Source of the DNA: Streptomyces longhuiensis
GTDB lineage: Bacteria > Actinomycetota > Actinomycetes > Streptomycetales > Streptomycetaceae
Direction: 5' to 3'
NCBI RefSeq assembly: GCF_020616555.1
Contig: NZ_CP085173.1
Location: forward strand, 4,103,501-4,167,500
DNA length: 64,000 bases
Made by a program: the position numbers and the translations under genes. The stretch's first letter is position 1. Each line of letters begins with the position of its first letter. The notes under the pieces were generated by a model. The model did not search any database. It worked only from the letters and a program-made list of their open reading frames with translations, and was not told the DNA's origin. Shown here in pieces: positions 43,363 to 52,644 of the stretch.

Positions 43363-46121
43363 GCGCGGGCCTTCTTCCCGAGGATGAGGTCGGCGGCCGC
43401 GCGGGCGGCGCCGCCGTCGTCGTACGAGCCGAACTCGGCGGCGAACGCGCGGCGTGCCGCCTGCCACTCGCCGTCCGCCTTCTTGATCCCGCCGAGGGTC
43501 CGCAGCAGCTCCTCCTGCGTCTCGATGACGGGCCCGCCGGCGCGCTTGCGCAGGTCGAAGTAGGTGCCGCGGTCCACCGCGTAGGCATCGAGGTCCGGCG
43601 CGAAGTGGACGAGGGGCCGGTCGAGGAGGGCGTAGTCGAACATGATCGACGAGTAGTCGGTGATCAACACGTCGGCGAGGACGAGGAGTTCGCTCACGTC
43701 GTGGTGGCCGGAGACGTCGATGACCGTGCCGGGCGGGGTGACCGGCAGACTCGCCGCCTCCATGTAGTGGGCGCGCACGAGCAGGACGTGCGTGTCACCG
43801 AAGCGCTCGGCGAATTTCCGTACATCGAGCGGAAGTTGAACGACCTGCCCCTTCTTCGGGACGCCGCGGAACGTGGGGGCGTACAGCACGACCGTGCGGT
43901 GGTCCGGGATGCCGAGTTCCGTGGCCAGCGGCGGGCGCGGGAAGCGGCCCTCGCGCTCGTCGCGCCCGCGGGCCTCGACGAGGCGGTCGTTGCGCGGATA
44001 GCCGGCGCGCAGCAGCCGCTCCTCGGGGATGCGGTAGGCGTGGGCGAGGGTCCGCACGTCGTGTTCCGAACGGACCATGAAGTGGTCGAAGCGGCCGACC
44101 GCGTGCCGGAGCTTCTCGCGCTCCGGCGCGTTCCGTGTCCTGTGCCGCGCCTCGTCGAACCCCATGCGCTTGTACGCGGATCCGTGCCAGGTCTGGAGAT
44201 ACGTGGTGTGGCGCGGCTTGTCGAGGGCGTGCGGGAAGCCCTGGTTGTCGACCCACCACTCGGCGCGGGCCAGCGCCCACAGATACGGCCAGGACCAGCG
44301 GCGCACGAGCCGCGCGCCGTCCGGGAACCCGGCGGGCGACGCGGCGTACGACCAGACGCAGCGCACCCCGGCCCCGCGGGCGAGGAGTTCCTCGTGCACG
44401 GCGCGCGGGCTGTCCCCGTAGCACTTGCCCATGTGGCTCTCGAAGACGACGAGGCCCTTGCTGACGGGCAGTCGGGACAGGATCCGCCGGTACACGCGGA
44501 GCTTGACGCGCTGGGAGTGCAGGGCCTCGCGTTTCTTGCGCAGGGTGCGGAGTACGGGCTTCAGCTTGCGGGCGGGCCTGAAGTGGGTGACGTAGTGCAC
44601 CAGGGCCTGCGCGGTGCGGGCGGCGCGGCGGCGGGGCAGGAGGCAGACGGCCAGGTGGTGCTTGGCCGTGACGTAGGGCTGCCAGGTGTCGGCGGTGAGG
44701 CGGGTCAGGAGGGGGCGGGCCGGCAGGGCGGTGGCGCGGGTGGGGACGGCCGCCTTGTCGGCGAGCAGGTCGGTGGTGACGGGGACGCCGTCGACGGTGA
44801 GGACGAGCCGCGGGTCCCACACGCGGTCGCCGATGCCGCGCGGGCGCAGCGCGCCGGTGAGGGGCAGCTCGGCCCGCCACACGACGCCCCCGTCCTCCTG
44901 GCGCACGTCCCGCACGGGCACGGAGAGCGTGTGCGCGCGGCCGCCGCGCACCGAGAGGTCGAGCCGGGCGGCGAGCGCGGGCCGGTCGTCGAGGAGTCCC
45001 AGCGGCACGACGAGCCGCCCCCCGACGGTGAGCACCGCTCCCTGGCGCAGGCAGTGCGTGACGCGGTTCAGGAGGCGGAGGTCGGTGAACTGCCGGTACT
45101 GGTAGCCGAGTTCGGTGACGTCGAACGTGTCGTCGCCGGCGTGCTCCGCGCTCCATCGGATCCGCCCGTCACCCGTCCTGACGAGCGGGGAGACGACGGT
45201 GCCGGGCCGGGCCAGTGCGTACGCGGCCGCCTGCACACCGTCCGCGTCGCCGTCGGTGAGGAGCCGTACGCCGATGCGCTCGACAGGCGGCAGCGCGCCC
45301 AGCGCCTCCGGGGTGACGAGGCCGTCCAGGCTCCTGGCGAGGGTGTCCGCCGCCTCCCCGCGGTCGTCGGGGCCGAGCGGCAGGAAGGCGCGGACGCACG
45401 GGACGACGTGGTCGGTGAGGAAGGCGCTCTCCCGGGCCGCGCGCAGGGTGTCGTCGCCGTCCAGCAGTTCCAGCGTGTCGCGCTGGGCGTCGGCGGCGCG
45501 GGGCAGGTCCCGTACCGGGTCGGCGGGGGCGCATCCGGTGGTGATCAGGTTCGGGACGAGGGCGATGCGCCGGGCGGCGAGCGCGGCCCGCACGCCGAAG
45601 AGGGCCCGCCCGGCGCCGGACAGCGCGCCGAGTGCGCCGCGCCGCAGGCAGAACCCGGCGCTCAGGCTGTCCCGCGTGACGAGTTCGGGCGCGTCCGCGA
45701 GGTTCTCGACGACCCGGGACCTGGCGTGCAGCTCCTTGTGCCAGGCGGGAGCCTTGTCCCGGCGTCCCGCGACCAGGTCGGCGTCCGTGCGGCGGCCCGC
45801 CTCGAAGAGGTTGCGGCAGGCGTGCCGTTCGAGCCGCTCGCCCGGGGCCGCGACCATGACGTACCGGCCGCGGGCGGCGGCGAGGCCCAGGTCGCGCAGG
45901 ACGCACGCGGTGCTCTCCGCTCCTGCGTGGACGAGCCGGATCCGCTGCGGGTCGGCGGCCGCGAGCGACGCGGCCGTGTCGTGCGCCCCGGCCGCGACGA
46001 GGACCGCCTCGGTGCCGGCCAGCGTCTGGTCGAGCACGGAACGCACGGTGGCGCGCAGGGCGGCGGCGTCCGTGCCGCACACGACGACGCAGCTCATGTC
46101 GTACGCCTCGGGGGTGGTCAT
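43359..46121 (-). CDS. CDP-glycerol glycerophosphotransferase-like protein with degenerate GT2 domain
   Basis: This is a 920-residue protein. The C-terminal third is a TagF-type domain with TWHGSAYKRMG near 640, AGYPRNDRL, LYAPTFRG, SGHHDVSELL, TDYSSIMFDYALLDRPLV and RGTYFDL, all key residues intact. The N-terminal about 230 residues follow a GT2 outline (VVVCGTDAAALRATVRSVLDQ). However, the nucleotide site is AAGAHDT instead of DDGS and the DxD position is AAPGERL, so this half is probably inactive and may only bind acceptor. A beta-rich middle part (about 230-480) links them. It has ATGA overlaps with both neighbours. Confidence 0.85.
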   Translation of the reverse strand: MTTPEAYDMSCVVVCGTDAAALRATVRSVLDQTLAGTEAVLVAAGAHDTAASLAAADPQRIRLVHAGAESTACVLRDLGLAAARGRYVMVAAPGERLERHACRNLFEAGRRTDADLVAGRRDKAPAWHKELHARSRVVENLADAPELVTRDSLSAGFCLRRGALGALSGAGRALFGVRAALAARRIALVPNLITTGCAPADPVRDLPRAADAQRDTLELLDGDDTLRAARESAFLTDHVVPCVRAFLPLGPDDRGEAADTLARSLDGLVTPEALGALPPVERIGVRLLTDGDADGVQAAAYALARPGTVVSPLVRTGDGRIRWSAEHAGDDTFDVTELGYQYRQFTDLRLLNRVTHCLRQGAVLTVGGRLVVPLGLLDDRPALAARLDLSVRGGRAHTLSVPVRDVRQEDGGVVWRAELPLTGALRPRGIGDRVWDPRLVLTVDGVPVTTDLLADKAAVPTRATALPARPLLTRLTADTWQPYVTAKHHLAVCLLPRRRAARTAQALVHYVTHFRPARKLKPVLRTLRKKREALHSQRVKLRVYRRILSRLPVSKGLVVFESHMGKCYGDSPRAVHEELLARGAGVRCVWSYAASPAGFPDGARLVRRWSWPYLWALARAEWWVDNQGFPHALDKPRHTTYLQTWHGSAYKRMGFDEARHRTRNAPEREKLRHAVGRFDHFMVRSEHDVRTLAHAYRIPEERLLRAGYPRNDRLVEARGRDEREGRFPRPPLATELGIPDHRTVVLYAPTFRGVPKKGQVVQLPLDVRKFAERFGDTHVLLVRAHYMEAASLPVTPPGTVIDVSGHHDVSELLVLADVLITDYSSIMFDYALLDRPLVHFAPDLDAYAVDRGTYFDLRKRAGGPVIETQEELLRTLGGIKKADGEWQAARRAFAAEFGSYDDGGAARAAADLILGKKARA

Positions 46122-49100
46122 CGGCGGCCTCCCGGCAGCATGGCGTCGGCGACGTGGGCGGCGGCCCGCCCGTCGTCCAGGTCGCAGAACACCTCGCGGA
46201 AGCGGCGGTAGGCCTCCTCGTGCCCGGCGGTCGCGGCAACCGGGTCGCGCAGCGCCTCGACGACCTCCTCGCCGGTGGCGAGCAGCGGTCCCGGCGCCTG
46301 CGCGACGAAGTCGAAGTAGAAGCCCCTGAGCGTGTCCCGGTAGTGGTCGAGGTCGTAGGTGTGGAACAGCATCGGGCGGCCGGTCTGCGCGAAGTCGAAC
46401 ATCAGCGACGAGTAGTCGGTCACCAGCACATCGCTGATCAGGAGGAGTTCACTCACGTCCGGGTGGCGGGTGACGTCGCGCACGAAGCCGGACGCGGTGC
46501 CCGGGACGGTGCCGCCGACCAGGTAGTGGCGGCGCACGAGCAGGACGTGGTCCTCGCCGAGCGCGCGCCGGGCCGCCGCCAGGTCGAGGCGCAGGTCGAG
46601 CCCGTAACGGCCGCCCTTGCGCGGCTGGTTCTCGCGCCAGGTGGGGGCGTAGAGGACGACGCGCCTGTCCTCGGGGATGCCGAGGCGTTCGCGGACCGCG
46701 GCGGCGACCTTGGCGCGGTCCGCCGCGTGCAGCAGGTCGTTGCGCGGGTAGCCGGACTCCAGGACCTCGCCGTGGTAGCCGAACGCGCCCCGCAGGACGG
46801 GGGTGGAGAAACGGTTCGGGGAGACGAGCAGGTTCCACTGCGCGGCACGCTCCGGCAGCGTGGCGATGTAGCGCTGGTCGCCGGACGGGCTGTCCGCCAG
46901 GTCGCGGCCGATGCGCTTGAGCGGGGTGCCGTGCCAGGTCTGTACGACGTACTGGTCCTCGGCGCGCTCGAACCAGTCGGGCAGCTGTGTGTTGGTGACG
47001 ACGTAGCGGCTGCGGGCCAGCGCCTCGTACCACTCGGTGCTCCACAGGGCCACGGGCCGGCCGCTCGCGGGCACCGTGACCTGCTGGTCGCGCACGACCC
47101 ACAGGTGCTCCAGGGGTTCGCCGCGCGCGACGAGCTCCTCGTGCACGGCGCGCGGCGAGTCCGAGCACTGGCGGCCGTCGAAGCTGGAGTACAGGACCGT
47201 GTCGGTGCGGGGCTCGACGCGCAGGGACGCGTAGCGGGTGCGCAGCGCGCCCTGCTGGGCTCCGCCGCGCTCCGTGACGGCGAGGACCGATCCCGACTCG
47301 ATGACGAGGCGGTCGTAGTAGCGGCGCCCGACGGTGAAGTCCCGGCCGCCCAGGGCGCGTACGAGGGGCAGGCGCTCGTGCAGGGCGGGCGCGACATGGA
47401 CCTGGCGGTACCGGCCGGAGTCGGTCTCGCCGGGCTCGCGCAGGTACAGGTACCAGCGGCCCTCGGCGAGCGGCAGGACTCCGGCGGGGCCCGCGACGGC
47501 GTCCGGACACAGCGCCGCGCCGAACCGCCCGCCGGTCACCTCGACCGGAAGGACGGCCACCTCGTCGTGGCCGCTGTGCTGGAGCAGCAGCTCCCACGCG
47601 GTGCCGGACTCGTCGGGGAAGCTGCCCCCGACGGCGAGCCGACCGTCCTCGTCCCAGGTCAGGGTGTCGACGAGGGGCCGTACGGTCTGGTTGCGCAGCT
47701 CCACGTTCCCGGCGGCGTTGGCGAGGACGAGCAGTTCGCGCCCGGCGCCGAGGGGCCGGCGGCCCGCCGGGATGTCGGGGCGGACCGCGAGGGCCGACCA
47801 CTCGTCGTCCCCGCGCACGAGGCCGACACCCCACGGGTCGGTCTTGCGGGGCGCCCCGGAGTCGTCGGTCCCGGCGCCCGCGATCAGTTCCAGGCGCAGC
47901 TCGGCGGCGAAGGTGCGCCCCGCGCGCTCGACAGGGAGGTCGTACGCCTCTTTGGTGTGCCAGTTCTCGACGCGCAGCGCCTTGAGGTCGGCGGGCGCAC
48001 CGGGGGCGAGCTCACCCTCCAGCCTGAGGGTGCCGCCGGACTCCTCGTGCCGCACCAGCCGGGCCTTCACCCGCTCGGCCCGCAGCCGCAGCCGGCCCGC
48101 GCTGAGCCGGGGCGCGATGCGCAGGAAGTCGTCCAGATAGCGCACGGGCAGCTCGGCGAGCCCGCCCATCCGCACGGGCCCGGTGCGCAGCAGGCCGCCT
48201 CCGAAGGCGGCCATCTCGACGTTCCAGGTGGTGCTCGGCCGCTTGGTGACGAGCCGGGCCGGGTCGATGACCGTCTCGAACCCGGACCGGTCGTAGCTGT
48301 GCAGCCCCTGCTTGGAGCGGTAGGTGGCCTCGCGGGAGCGGACGGTACGGACCTTCAGCGGCACCGCGCGCCGCTTGCCCGCCCGCAGCCACGCGAACTT
48401 GGCGCGCGCCCCCACCCGGCCCGCCGGCAGATTCCGTACATAGGCGAACCCCTTGAGCCGCAGCCGCCCGTCCTCGTCCCAGCACGCCTCGGTGATGTGC
48501 GACTTCAGCGGCAGATCGGCCCGCCGGAGCGCGGTCACCCCACGCGGCAGGGGCCCGGTGACGGGCGGGAACTGCGCCCGGCTCCTGCGCGGCCCGCGCG
48601 CCACGAACGTCGTGCCGTTGCTCTTCTCGTACGTCATGAACGCGAGCAGCTCGGTCAGGCGGCGCTCCCGGATGAGCTGCCACTTGACGCGCAGGGCCAG
48701 CGGAAGACCGGTGAGGACGGCCGGGTCGACGGTGTCCGCGAAGGAGTTGGCGTGGTCGAGGAAGGCCTCGTGGTACTCGGCGTCGCCGAGCGGCAGCGCC
48801 TCCATGAACAGCCACAGGTCCCCGGCGAGCACCGTCGCGTCGTAACGCCGCTTTCCCTCCGCCCAGCCCGCGGCCTCCGGGGTGCCGGCCGTCTCGCGCA
48901 CCCTGTCCCCGAGGAAGCCGCTGGCCGTGCGGACGGCGGCGGTGCGGTCGGCGACGGCGCGCGGCCTGGCCCGCCGGTTGGTGATGGAGCCGTCCCGGTC
49001 GCGCCACAGATAGACGGGCCCGGACAGGACGTCGACGCTGCGGGCGAGGAAGTGCGCGGGCACGACGACCGGGGTGTCCTCGAAGAGCACGCCCACGGGG

Positions 49101-49627
49101 AACGCGAACGCGTGGCGGTCCCAGAAGTCCTTGCGGAACACCTTGTTGCAGGCGATGCGGTCCCCGATCAGGTCCCAGTGCCGGGTGACGTGGGTGGCGG
49201 CGCGGTCCTTGCCCATCACCTTGCGGAACATGGCGGACTGCTCGGTCGTCCCGTCGACGCGCAGCCGGTGCACGTTCCCGGTGGCGAAGTCGGAGCCCGA
49301 CTCCTCCAGGGCGTCGAGCATGCGCTCGTACGCGTCGTGCGGCACCACGTCGTCACTGTCCACGAAGGCGAGATGCGCGCCCGTGGCCCGCGCCGCACCC
49401 GCGTTGCGCGCCGCTCCGAGGCCCGCGTTCTCCTGCCGGACGTAACTGAAGCGCGGGTCGCGCCCGGCCATGGCGCGGGCGATCACCGGACTCCCGTCGG
49501 TGGAGCCGTCGTCGACCATCACGACTTCGAGGTCGGGCATGGTCTGCGCGGCCAGCGACTCCAGGCAGGCGTCGAGGTAGTCCTCGACGTTGTGGATGGG
49601 GACGACGACGGTCAGTCGTGGTGTCAT
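46118..49627 (-). CDS. Large GT2 / linker / CDP-glycerol glycerophosphotransferase-like protein
   Basis: This is an 1169-residue three-part protein and the first gene of the operon. The intact GT2 domain (about 1-230) has LTVVVPIHNVEDYL, VDDGSTDGSP and FVDSDDVVP. The central part of about 450 residues (300-760) is beta-strand-rich with no domain I can name. The C-terminal TagF-like domain has VVQTWHGTPLKRIG near 894, SGYPRNDLL, LYAPTWREN, TDYSSLMFDF and LRGFYFDF. It could both add a sugar and a polyol-phosphate during repeat-unit or polymer assembly, which is inference. The start ATG gives MTPRLTVVVP; the next gene overlaps by 4 nt. Confidence 0.87.
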   Translation of the reverse strand: MTPRLTVVVPIHNVEDYLDACLESLAAQTMPDLEVVMVDDGSTDGSPVIARAMAGRDPRFSYVRQENAGLGAARNAGAARATGAHLAFVDSDDVVPHDAYERMLDALEESGSDFATGNVHRLRVDGTTEQSAMFRKVMGKDRAATHVTRHWDLIGDRIACNKVFRKDFWDRHAFAFPVGVLFEDTPVVVPAHFLARSVDVLSGPVYLWRDRDGSITNRRARPRAVADRTAAVRTASGFLGDRVRETAGTPEAAGWAEGKRRYDATVLAGDLWLFMEALPLGDAEYHEAFLDHANSFADTVDPAVLTGLPLALRVKWQLIRERRLTELLAFMTYEKSNGTTFVARGPRRSRAQFPPVTGPLPRGVTALRRADLPLKSHITEACWDEDGRLRLKGFAYVRNLPAGRVGARAKFAWLRAGKRRAVPLKVRTVRSREATYRSKQGLHSYDRSGFETVIDPARLVTKRPSTTWNVEMAAFGGGLLRTGPVRMGGLAELPVRYLDDFLRIAPRLSAGRLRLRAERVKARLVRHEESGGTLRLEGELAPGAPADLKALRVENWHTKEAYDLPVERAGRTFAAELRLELIAGAGTDDSGAPRKTDPWGVGLVRGDDEWSALAVRPDIPAGRRPLGAGRELLVLANAAGNVELRNQTVRPLVDTLTWDEDGRLAVGGSFPDESGTAWELLLQHSGHDEVAVLPVEVTGGRFGAALCPDAVAGPAGVLPLAEGRWYLYLREPGETDSGRYRQVHVAPALHERLPLVRALGGRDFTVGRRYYDRLVIESGSVLAVTERGGAQQGALRTRYASLRVEPRTDTVLYSSFDGRQCSDSPRAVHEELVARGEPLEHLWVVRDQQVTVPASGRPVALWSTEWYEALARSRYVVTNTQLPDWFERAEDQYVVQTWHGTPLKRIGRDLADSPSGDQRYIATLPERAAQWNLLVSPNRFSTPVLRGAFGYHGEVLESGYPRNDLLHAADRAKVAAAVRERLGIPEDRRVVLYAPTWRENQPRKGGRYGLDLRLDLAAARRALGEDHVLLVRRHYLVGGTVPGTASGFVRDVTRHPDVSELLLISDVLVTDYSSLMFDFAQTGRPMLFHTYDLDHYRDTLRGFYFDFVAQAPGPLLATGEEVVEALRDPVAATAGHEEAYRRFREVFCDLDDGRAAAHVADAMLPGGRR

Positions 49628-49756
49628 GCGCTGCGCACATTCCTTCCGTAGAACTGACGGGCACGGCTGCGCGACCCGCGAAGGGAACTACTGGTTAACA
49701 ACCCACGCTGTGGATCCGGGTCACCACGCCTGAGCCATTCGGGTGATCACGCAAGC

Positions 49757-49800
49757 GATCCCGCGCAGCGGGCCGGCGGGCGGCCGCGCTGCGCGGGATC
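49757..49800 (-). terminator. Terminator after the TylF-like methyltransferase gene
   Basis: This is a perfect 14-bp stem (gatcccgcgcagcg and complement) with a GC-rich 16-nt loop that can pair further. It lies 27 nt past the methyltransferase stop on the minus strand and separates it from the polymer operon promoter region. Confidence 0.75.
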
Positions 49801-49826
49801 GGTCGGGTCGGGGGTTGCGGGCCGGG

Positions 49827-50663
49827 TCAGGGCTTGACGGCGATGCGCCCCTCGTCCATGCGCAGGAGCAGCAGCCGCTCGCCGGTCTTCTCCAGGAACT
49901 CGTCGACGGCCTGCCGGGAGCCCTGCCAGTAGCCGTAGTCGTCGATGAGGAGGACGCCGCCGGGCACCAACCGGTCGTAGAGATGGTCGAGTTCGTGCTT
50001 GGTGGAGGCGTACCAGTCGGTGTCGAGGCGCAGGATCGAGATCTGCTCCGGGGCCTGCCGGGGGACGGTGTCCTCGACCTTGCCCCGCACGAAGTGGAGG
50101 CGGTCCTCGGGGTAAGGCACGTACCGGAAGCCGGACTTGACGTCGTCGAGGGTGGCGACGGCCCAGATCGGGCGGTCCTTGCCCTGGGCGGCGAGCAGTT
50201 CCTCGGCGGACTTCCCGTCACGCCTGAGGTCCTGTTCGGTGGGCGGCGTCATGCCCTCGTACGTGTCGAAGAGGTAGAGGTCGCGTTCCGTGTCGCCCTG
50301 CGCGAGGAGGGCCTTGGCACAGGCCTGCATCGAACCGCCGCGCCACACACCGCACTCGACGATGTCGCCGGGGATGTCGTGCTTGACGATGTGGCGGGTG
50401 GCGAGGATGAAGGCGTTGAGCCGCTCCGGGGACGTCATCGTGTACGGCTTGACCGCGCGGATGATGCCCTTCGCCTCGTCGTCGTAGTCCTCGGGGAGGA
50501 CCAGGCCCTTGGGTTTCGGCGTCGGCTTCGGCTTGGGCGCCTGGGCCGGTGGCGCCGACTCGGACGCGTGGGCGGCCTGCCGGGGAGCGGGCACCGGTAC
50601 GCGGGTCAGCTGGTATCCGGTGAGCTGCTTGATGACGCCATTCACGGCGCTTCGCCATGCCAT
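49827..50663 (-). CDS. TylF/MycF family O-methyltransferase
   Basis: This is a 278-residue SAM-dependent methyltransferase of the TylF family, which methylates hydroxyls of sugars, typically after transfer. Motifs: VECGVWRGGSMQACAKALL (SAM loop), LYLFDTYEGMTPPTE, SILRLDTDWYASTKHELDHLYDRL and PGGVLLIDDYGYW, the last two with the metal-binding Asp residues. A Pro/Lys-rich linker (about 28-55) sits before the core. The ATG at 50663 has AAGG about 9 nt upstream. Its place in the wall-polymer region suggests it methylates a sugar of that polymer. Confidence 0.88.
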   Translation of the reverse strand: MAWRSAVNGVIKQLTGYQLTRVPVPAPRQAAHASESAPPAQAPKPKPTPKPKGLVLPEDYDDEAKGIIRAVKPYTMTSPERLNAFILATRHIVKHDIPGDIVECGVWRGGSMQACAKALLAQGDTERDLYLFDTYEGMTPPTEQDLRRDGKSAEELLAAQGKDRPIWAVATLDDVKSGFRYVPYPEDRLHFVRGKVEDTVPRQAPEQISILRLDTDWYASTKHELDHLYDRLVPGGVLLIDDYGYWQGSRQAVDEFLEKTGERLLLLRMDEGRIAVKP

Positions 50664-50723
50664 GCGCGGCACCTTACGTCCGTGATATTCGGCATGTCAC
50701 TTTTCGTCAACAGACAGACGTTT

Positions 50724-51440
50724 CTAACCATTTGATACACCCGCGGGCCTGGGAACCGTCGACGGGCGGCCGCACCGCTCCCGTCCGGCGAGCGGCGCGG
50801 GCAGCGGCACTCCGTCGACACCGCCGACGCGGTTGGCCCACCAGCGCGTGGTCGAGCGCACGAACGCCATGGTCAGACGCGGGTACTTGGCCGGCTTGCG
50901 GAAGACGCCGACCGTGTCGCCCCAGTAGGCGTGCTTGGCGTCGATGCTGCCGTAGGCGTGCCGGATGCCTTTCATCGGTGGAAAGTCGGTGTACGCCTCG
51001 CGCAGTTCGAGACGCGTGTACGCGGCCAGGGCGCGCATCCCGTCCGGGTAGTAGCGCCAGCAGTCCTGCGCGTCGTGCACATGGCCGCGTGAGGGGGCCG
51101 TGATGAACGCCGTACCCTCCGGCTTGAGGACGCGGGCGATCTCCAGCATCGACGCCCAGAAGAACGGGATGTGCTCGAAGGCCTGGCCGGAGATGAGGAA
51201 GTCGGCGCTGTTCGAGCGGACCGGGATGCGGTACGGCTTCGCCATCACCGCGTCCACGTTGCGCCCCTCCAGCACGTCGACGCCGACGTACTCGGTGTCG
51301 TACCCCTCAAGGAGCGACTTGTGGGTGCGCACCTGCCCGTCCGACACCCGCGCCCCGAGATCGACCACCCGCAGCCGCCGCCCGCGCGGCAGGTAGCTCC
51401 GGACACAGAGCTCCATCTGTTCGTACGCGGACTGGTGCAT
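50724..51440 (-). CDS. SAM-dependent methyltransferase (class I)
   Basis: This is a 238-residue class I methyltransferase: SAM motif I RLRVVDLGARVSDGQ, followed by EYVGVDVLEG, PVRSNSADFLISGQAFEHI and LEIARVLKPEGTAFITAPS. The tail of about 60 residues is Arg/Pro-rich without clear domain. The ATG at 51440 has GGAGG 5 nt upstream. Substrate unknown; neighbours are glycan-modifying enzymes, so a polymer or sugar acceptor is plausible. Confidence 0.85.
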   Translation of the reverse strand: MHQSAYEQMELCVRSYLPRGRRLRVVDLGARVSDGQVRTHKSLLEGYDTEYVGVDVLEGRNVDAVMAKPYRIPVRSNSADFLISGQAFEHIPFFWASMLEIARVLKPEGTAFITAPSRGHVHDAQDCWRYYPDGMRALAAYTRLELREAYTDFPPMKGIRHAYGSIDAKHAYWGDTVGVFRKPAKYPRLTMAFVRSTTRWWANRVGGVDGVPLPAPLAGRERCGRPSTVPRPAGVSNG

Positions 51441-51504
51441 GGCGGCCTCCGTCAAGGGGGTTGGGGTGCCTTGATGGCTTTTCAACGCGCATGTCCGCGT
51501 GGGG

Positions 51505-52644
51505 TCACCGTGCGAGGCGGCGCGGCGTGTGCCGGGACCACCACTTTCTGGCCGGTTCCTCGACGTACGTGAACAGCGCCCAGGACAGCGCGACCACCGC
51601 GACGGCGAGTCCGCACAGCGCGAACACGGCGGAGTTGTCGGGCCGCATCCGGCCCCAGGTGTCCTGCACGTACCGGTTCAGCGTCTGGTGCAGGAGATAG
51701 AACGCGTACGACCACGCGCCGAGCAGCACCATGGGGCGCGAACAGAGCGCTCCGCGGCGCCCGGACAGCTCGCGCCGGGCGTACGCGACGATGAGGAGCG
51801 CCGAGAACACGGCGACGAACGGCCGGACCGTCCACTCCAGTTGACCCACCGCGCCTGGCGCGAACCAGTCGGTCCGGTGGCAGTACACGGCCGTGTACGC
51901 GGCGAAGGAGGCGAGCAGTACGGCCGGGCGCAGGGCGATCCGGTGGCCGCGGCGCAGGGCGATCGCACAGACGAGGCCGGCCGCGAACTCGGGCAGGCGC
52001 GTCACCGGGTGGCGCATGACCCATTCGCGGGCGAAGGGCGAAAGGTGTGCGGCGGCCCACCAGTTGACGGCCCACATGGCGGCGAGACCGGACGCCGCGA
52101 GGAGCGCGAGGGTGCGGGTGCGCAGGCGCAGGGCGGGGCCGATCACCCAGGGGAACAGGAGGTAGAAGAACACTTCGACGCTGAGCGTCCAGGCGACACC
52201 GTTGCCCGGGAACATCGGTACGACGCCGGGGAACCAGGTCTGCACGAGCAGCAGCGACGTGACGAAGCTGAACGCGTCCGTGGGTACGCCGCCCCAGAGG
52301 TAGAACACCCAGATGCACGGGATCGTGGCGGCGAGATGCGCGGGCCAGATGCGGCCGGCGCGACGCCAGTAGAAGAGACCGCGACGCGTGCCGGGGCGGT
52401 GCCCCCAGGCCAGCAGGAACCCGGACAGCACGAAGAAGAACCCGACGCCGTTGACGCCCATCGTCGAGTACGGGAAGAGGACCGGCGCCTGGGCCAGGCC
52501 GCTGCCCGGGGAGAGCCCGGTGGTGTGGTGCACGAAGACGGCGAGCGCCGCCACGAAGCGCATCCCGGTCAGCGAATCGAGCCGCGGCGCCCGCTCCTGC
52601 GCGCTGCGGGAGCGGGTGGGCGCGGGGAGAAGGGTGGCTGTCAC
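51505..52644 (-). CDS. Membrane acyltransferase (acyltransferase family 3)
   Basis: This 379-residue polytopic acyltransferase opens with the family motif RLDSLTGMRFVAALAVFVHHTTGL (R and the catalytic-type His in the first helix) and has about ten membrane segments ending FTYVEEPARKWW, a second family hallmark. Such enzymes O-acylate surface sugars. The start overlaps the stop of the upstream membrane glycosyltransferase gene by 4 nt, giving a three-gene translationally coupled set at 51505-55978. It is a different protein from the mat-locus acyltransferase. Confidence 0.9.
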   Translation of the reverse strand: MTATLLPAPTRSRSAQERAPRLDSLTGMRFVAALAVFVHHTTGLSPGSGLAQAPVLFPYSTMGVNGVGFFFVLSGFLLAWGHRPGTRRGLFYWRRAGRIWPAHLAATIPCIWVFYLWGGVPTDAFSFVTSLLLVQTWFPGVVPMFPGNGVAWTLSVEVFFYLLFPWVIGPALRLRTRTLALLAASGLAAMWAVNWWAAAHLSPFAREWVMRHPVTRLPEFAAGLVCAIALRRGHRIALRPAVLLASFAAYTAVYCHRTDWFAPGAVGQLEWTVRPFVAVFSALLIVAYARRELSGRRGALCSRPMVLLGAWSYAFYLLHQTLNRYVQDTWGRMRPDNSAVFALCGLAVAVVALSWALFTYVEEPARKWWSRHTPRRLAR

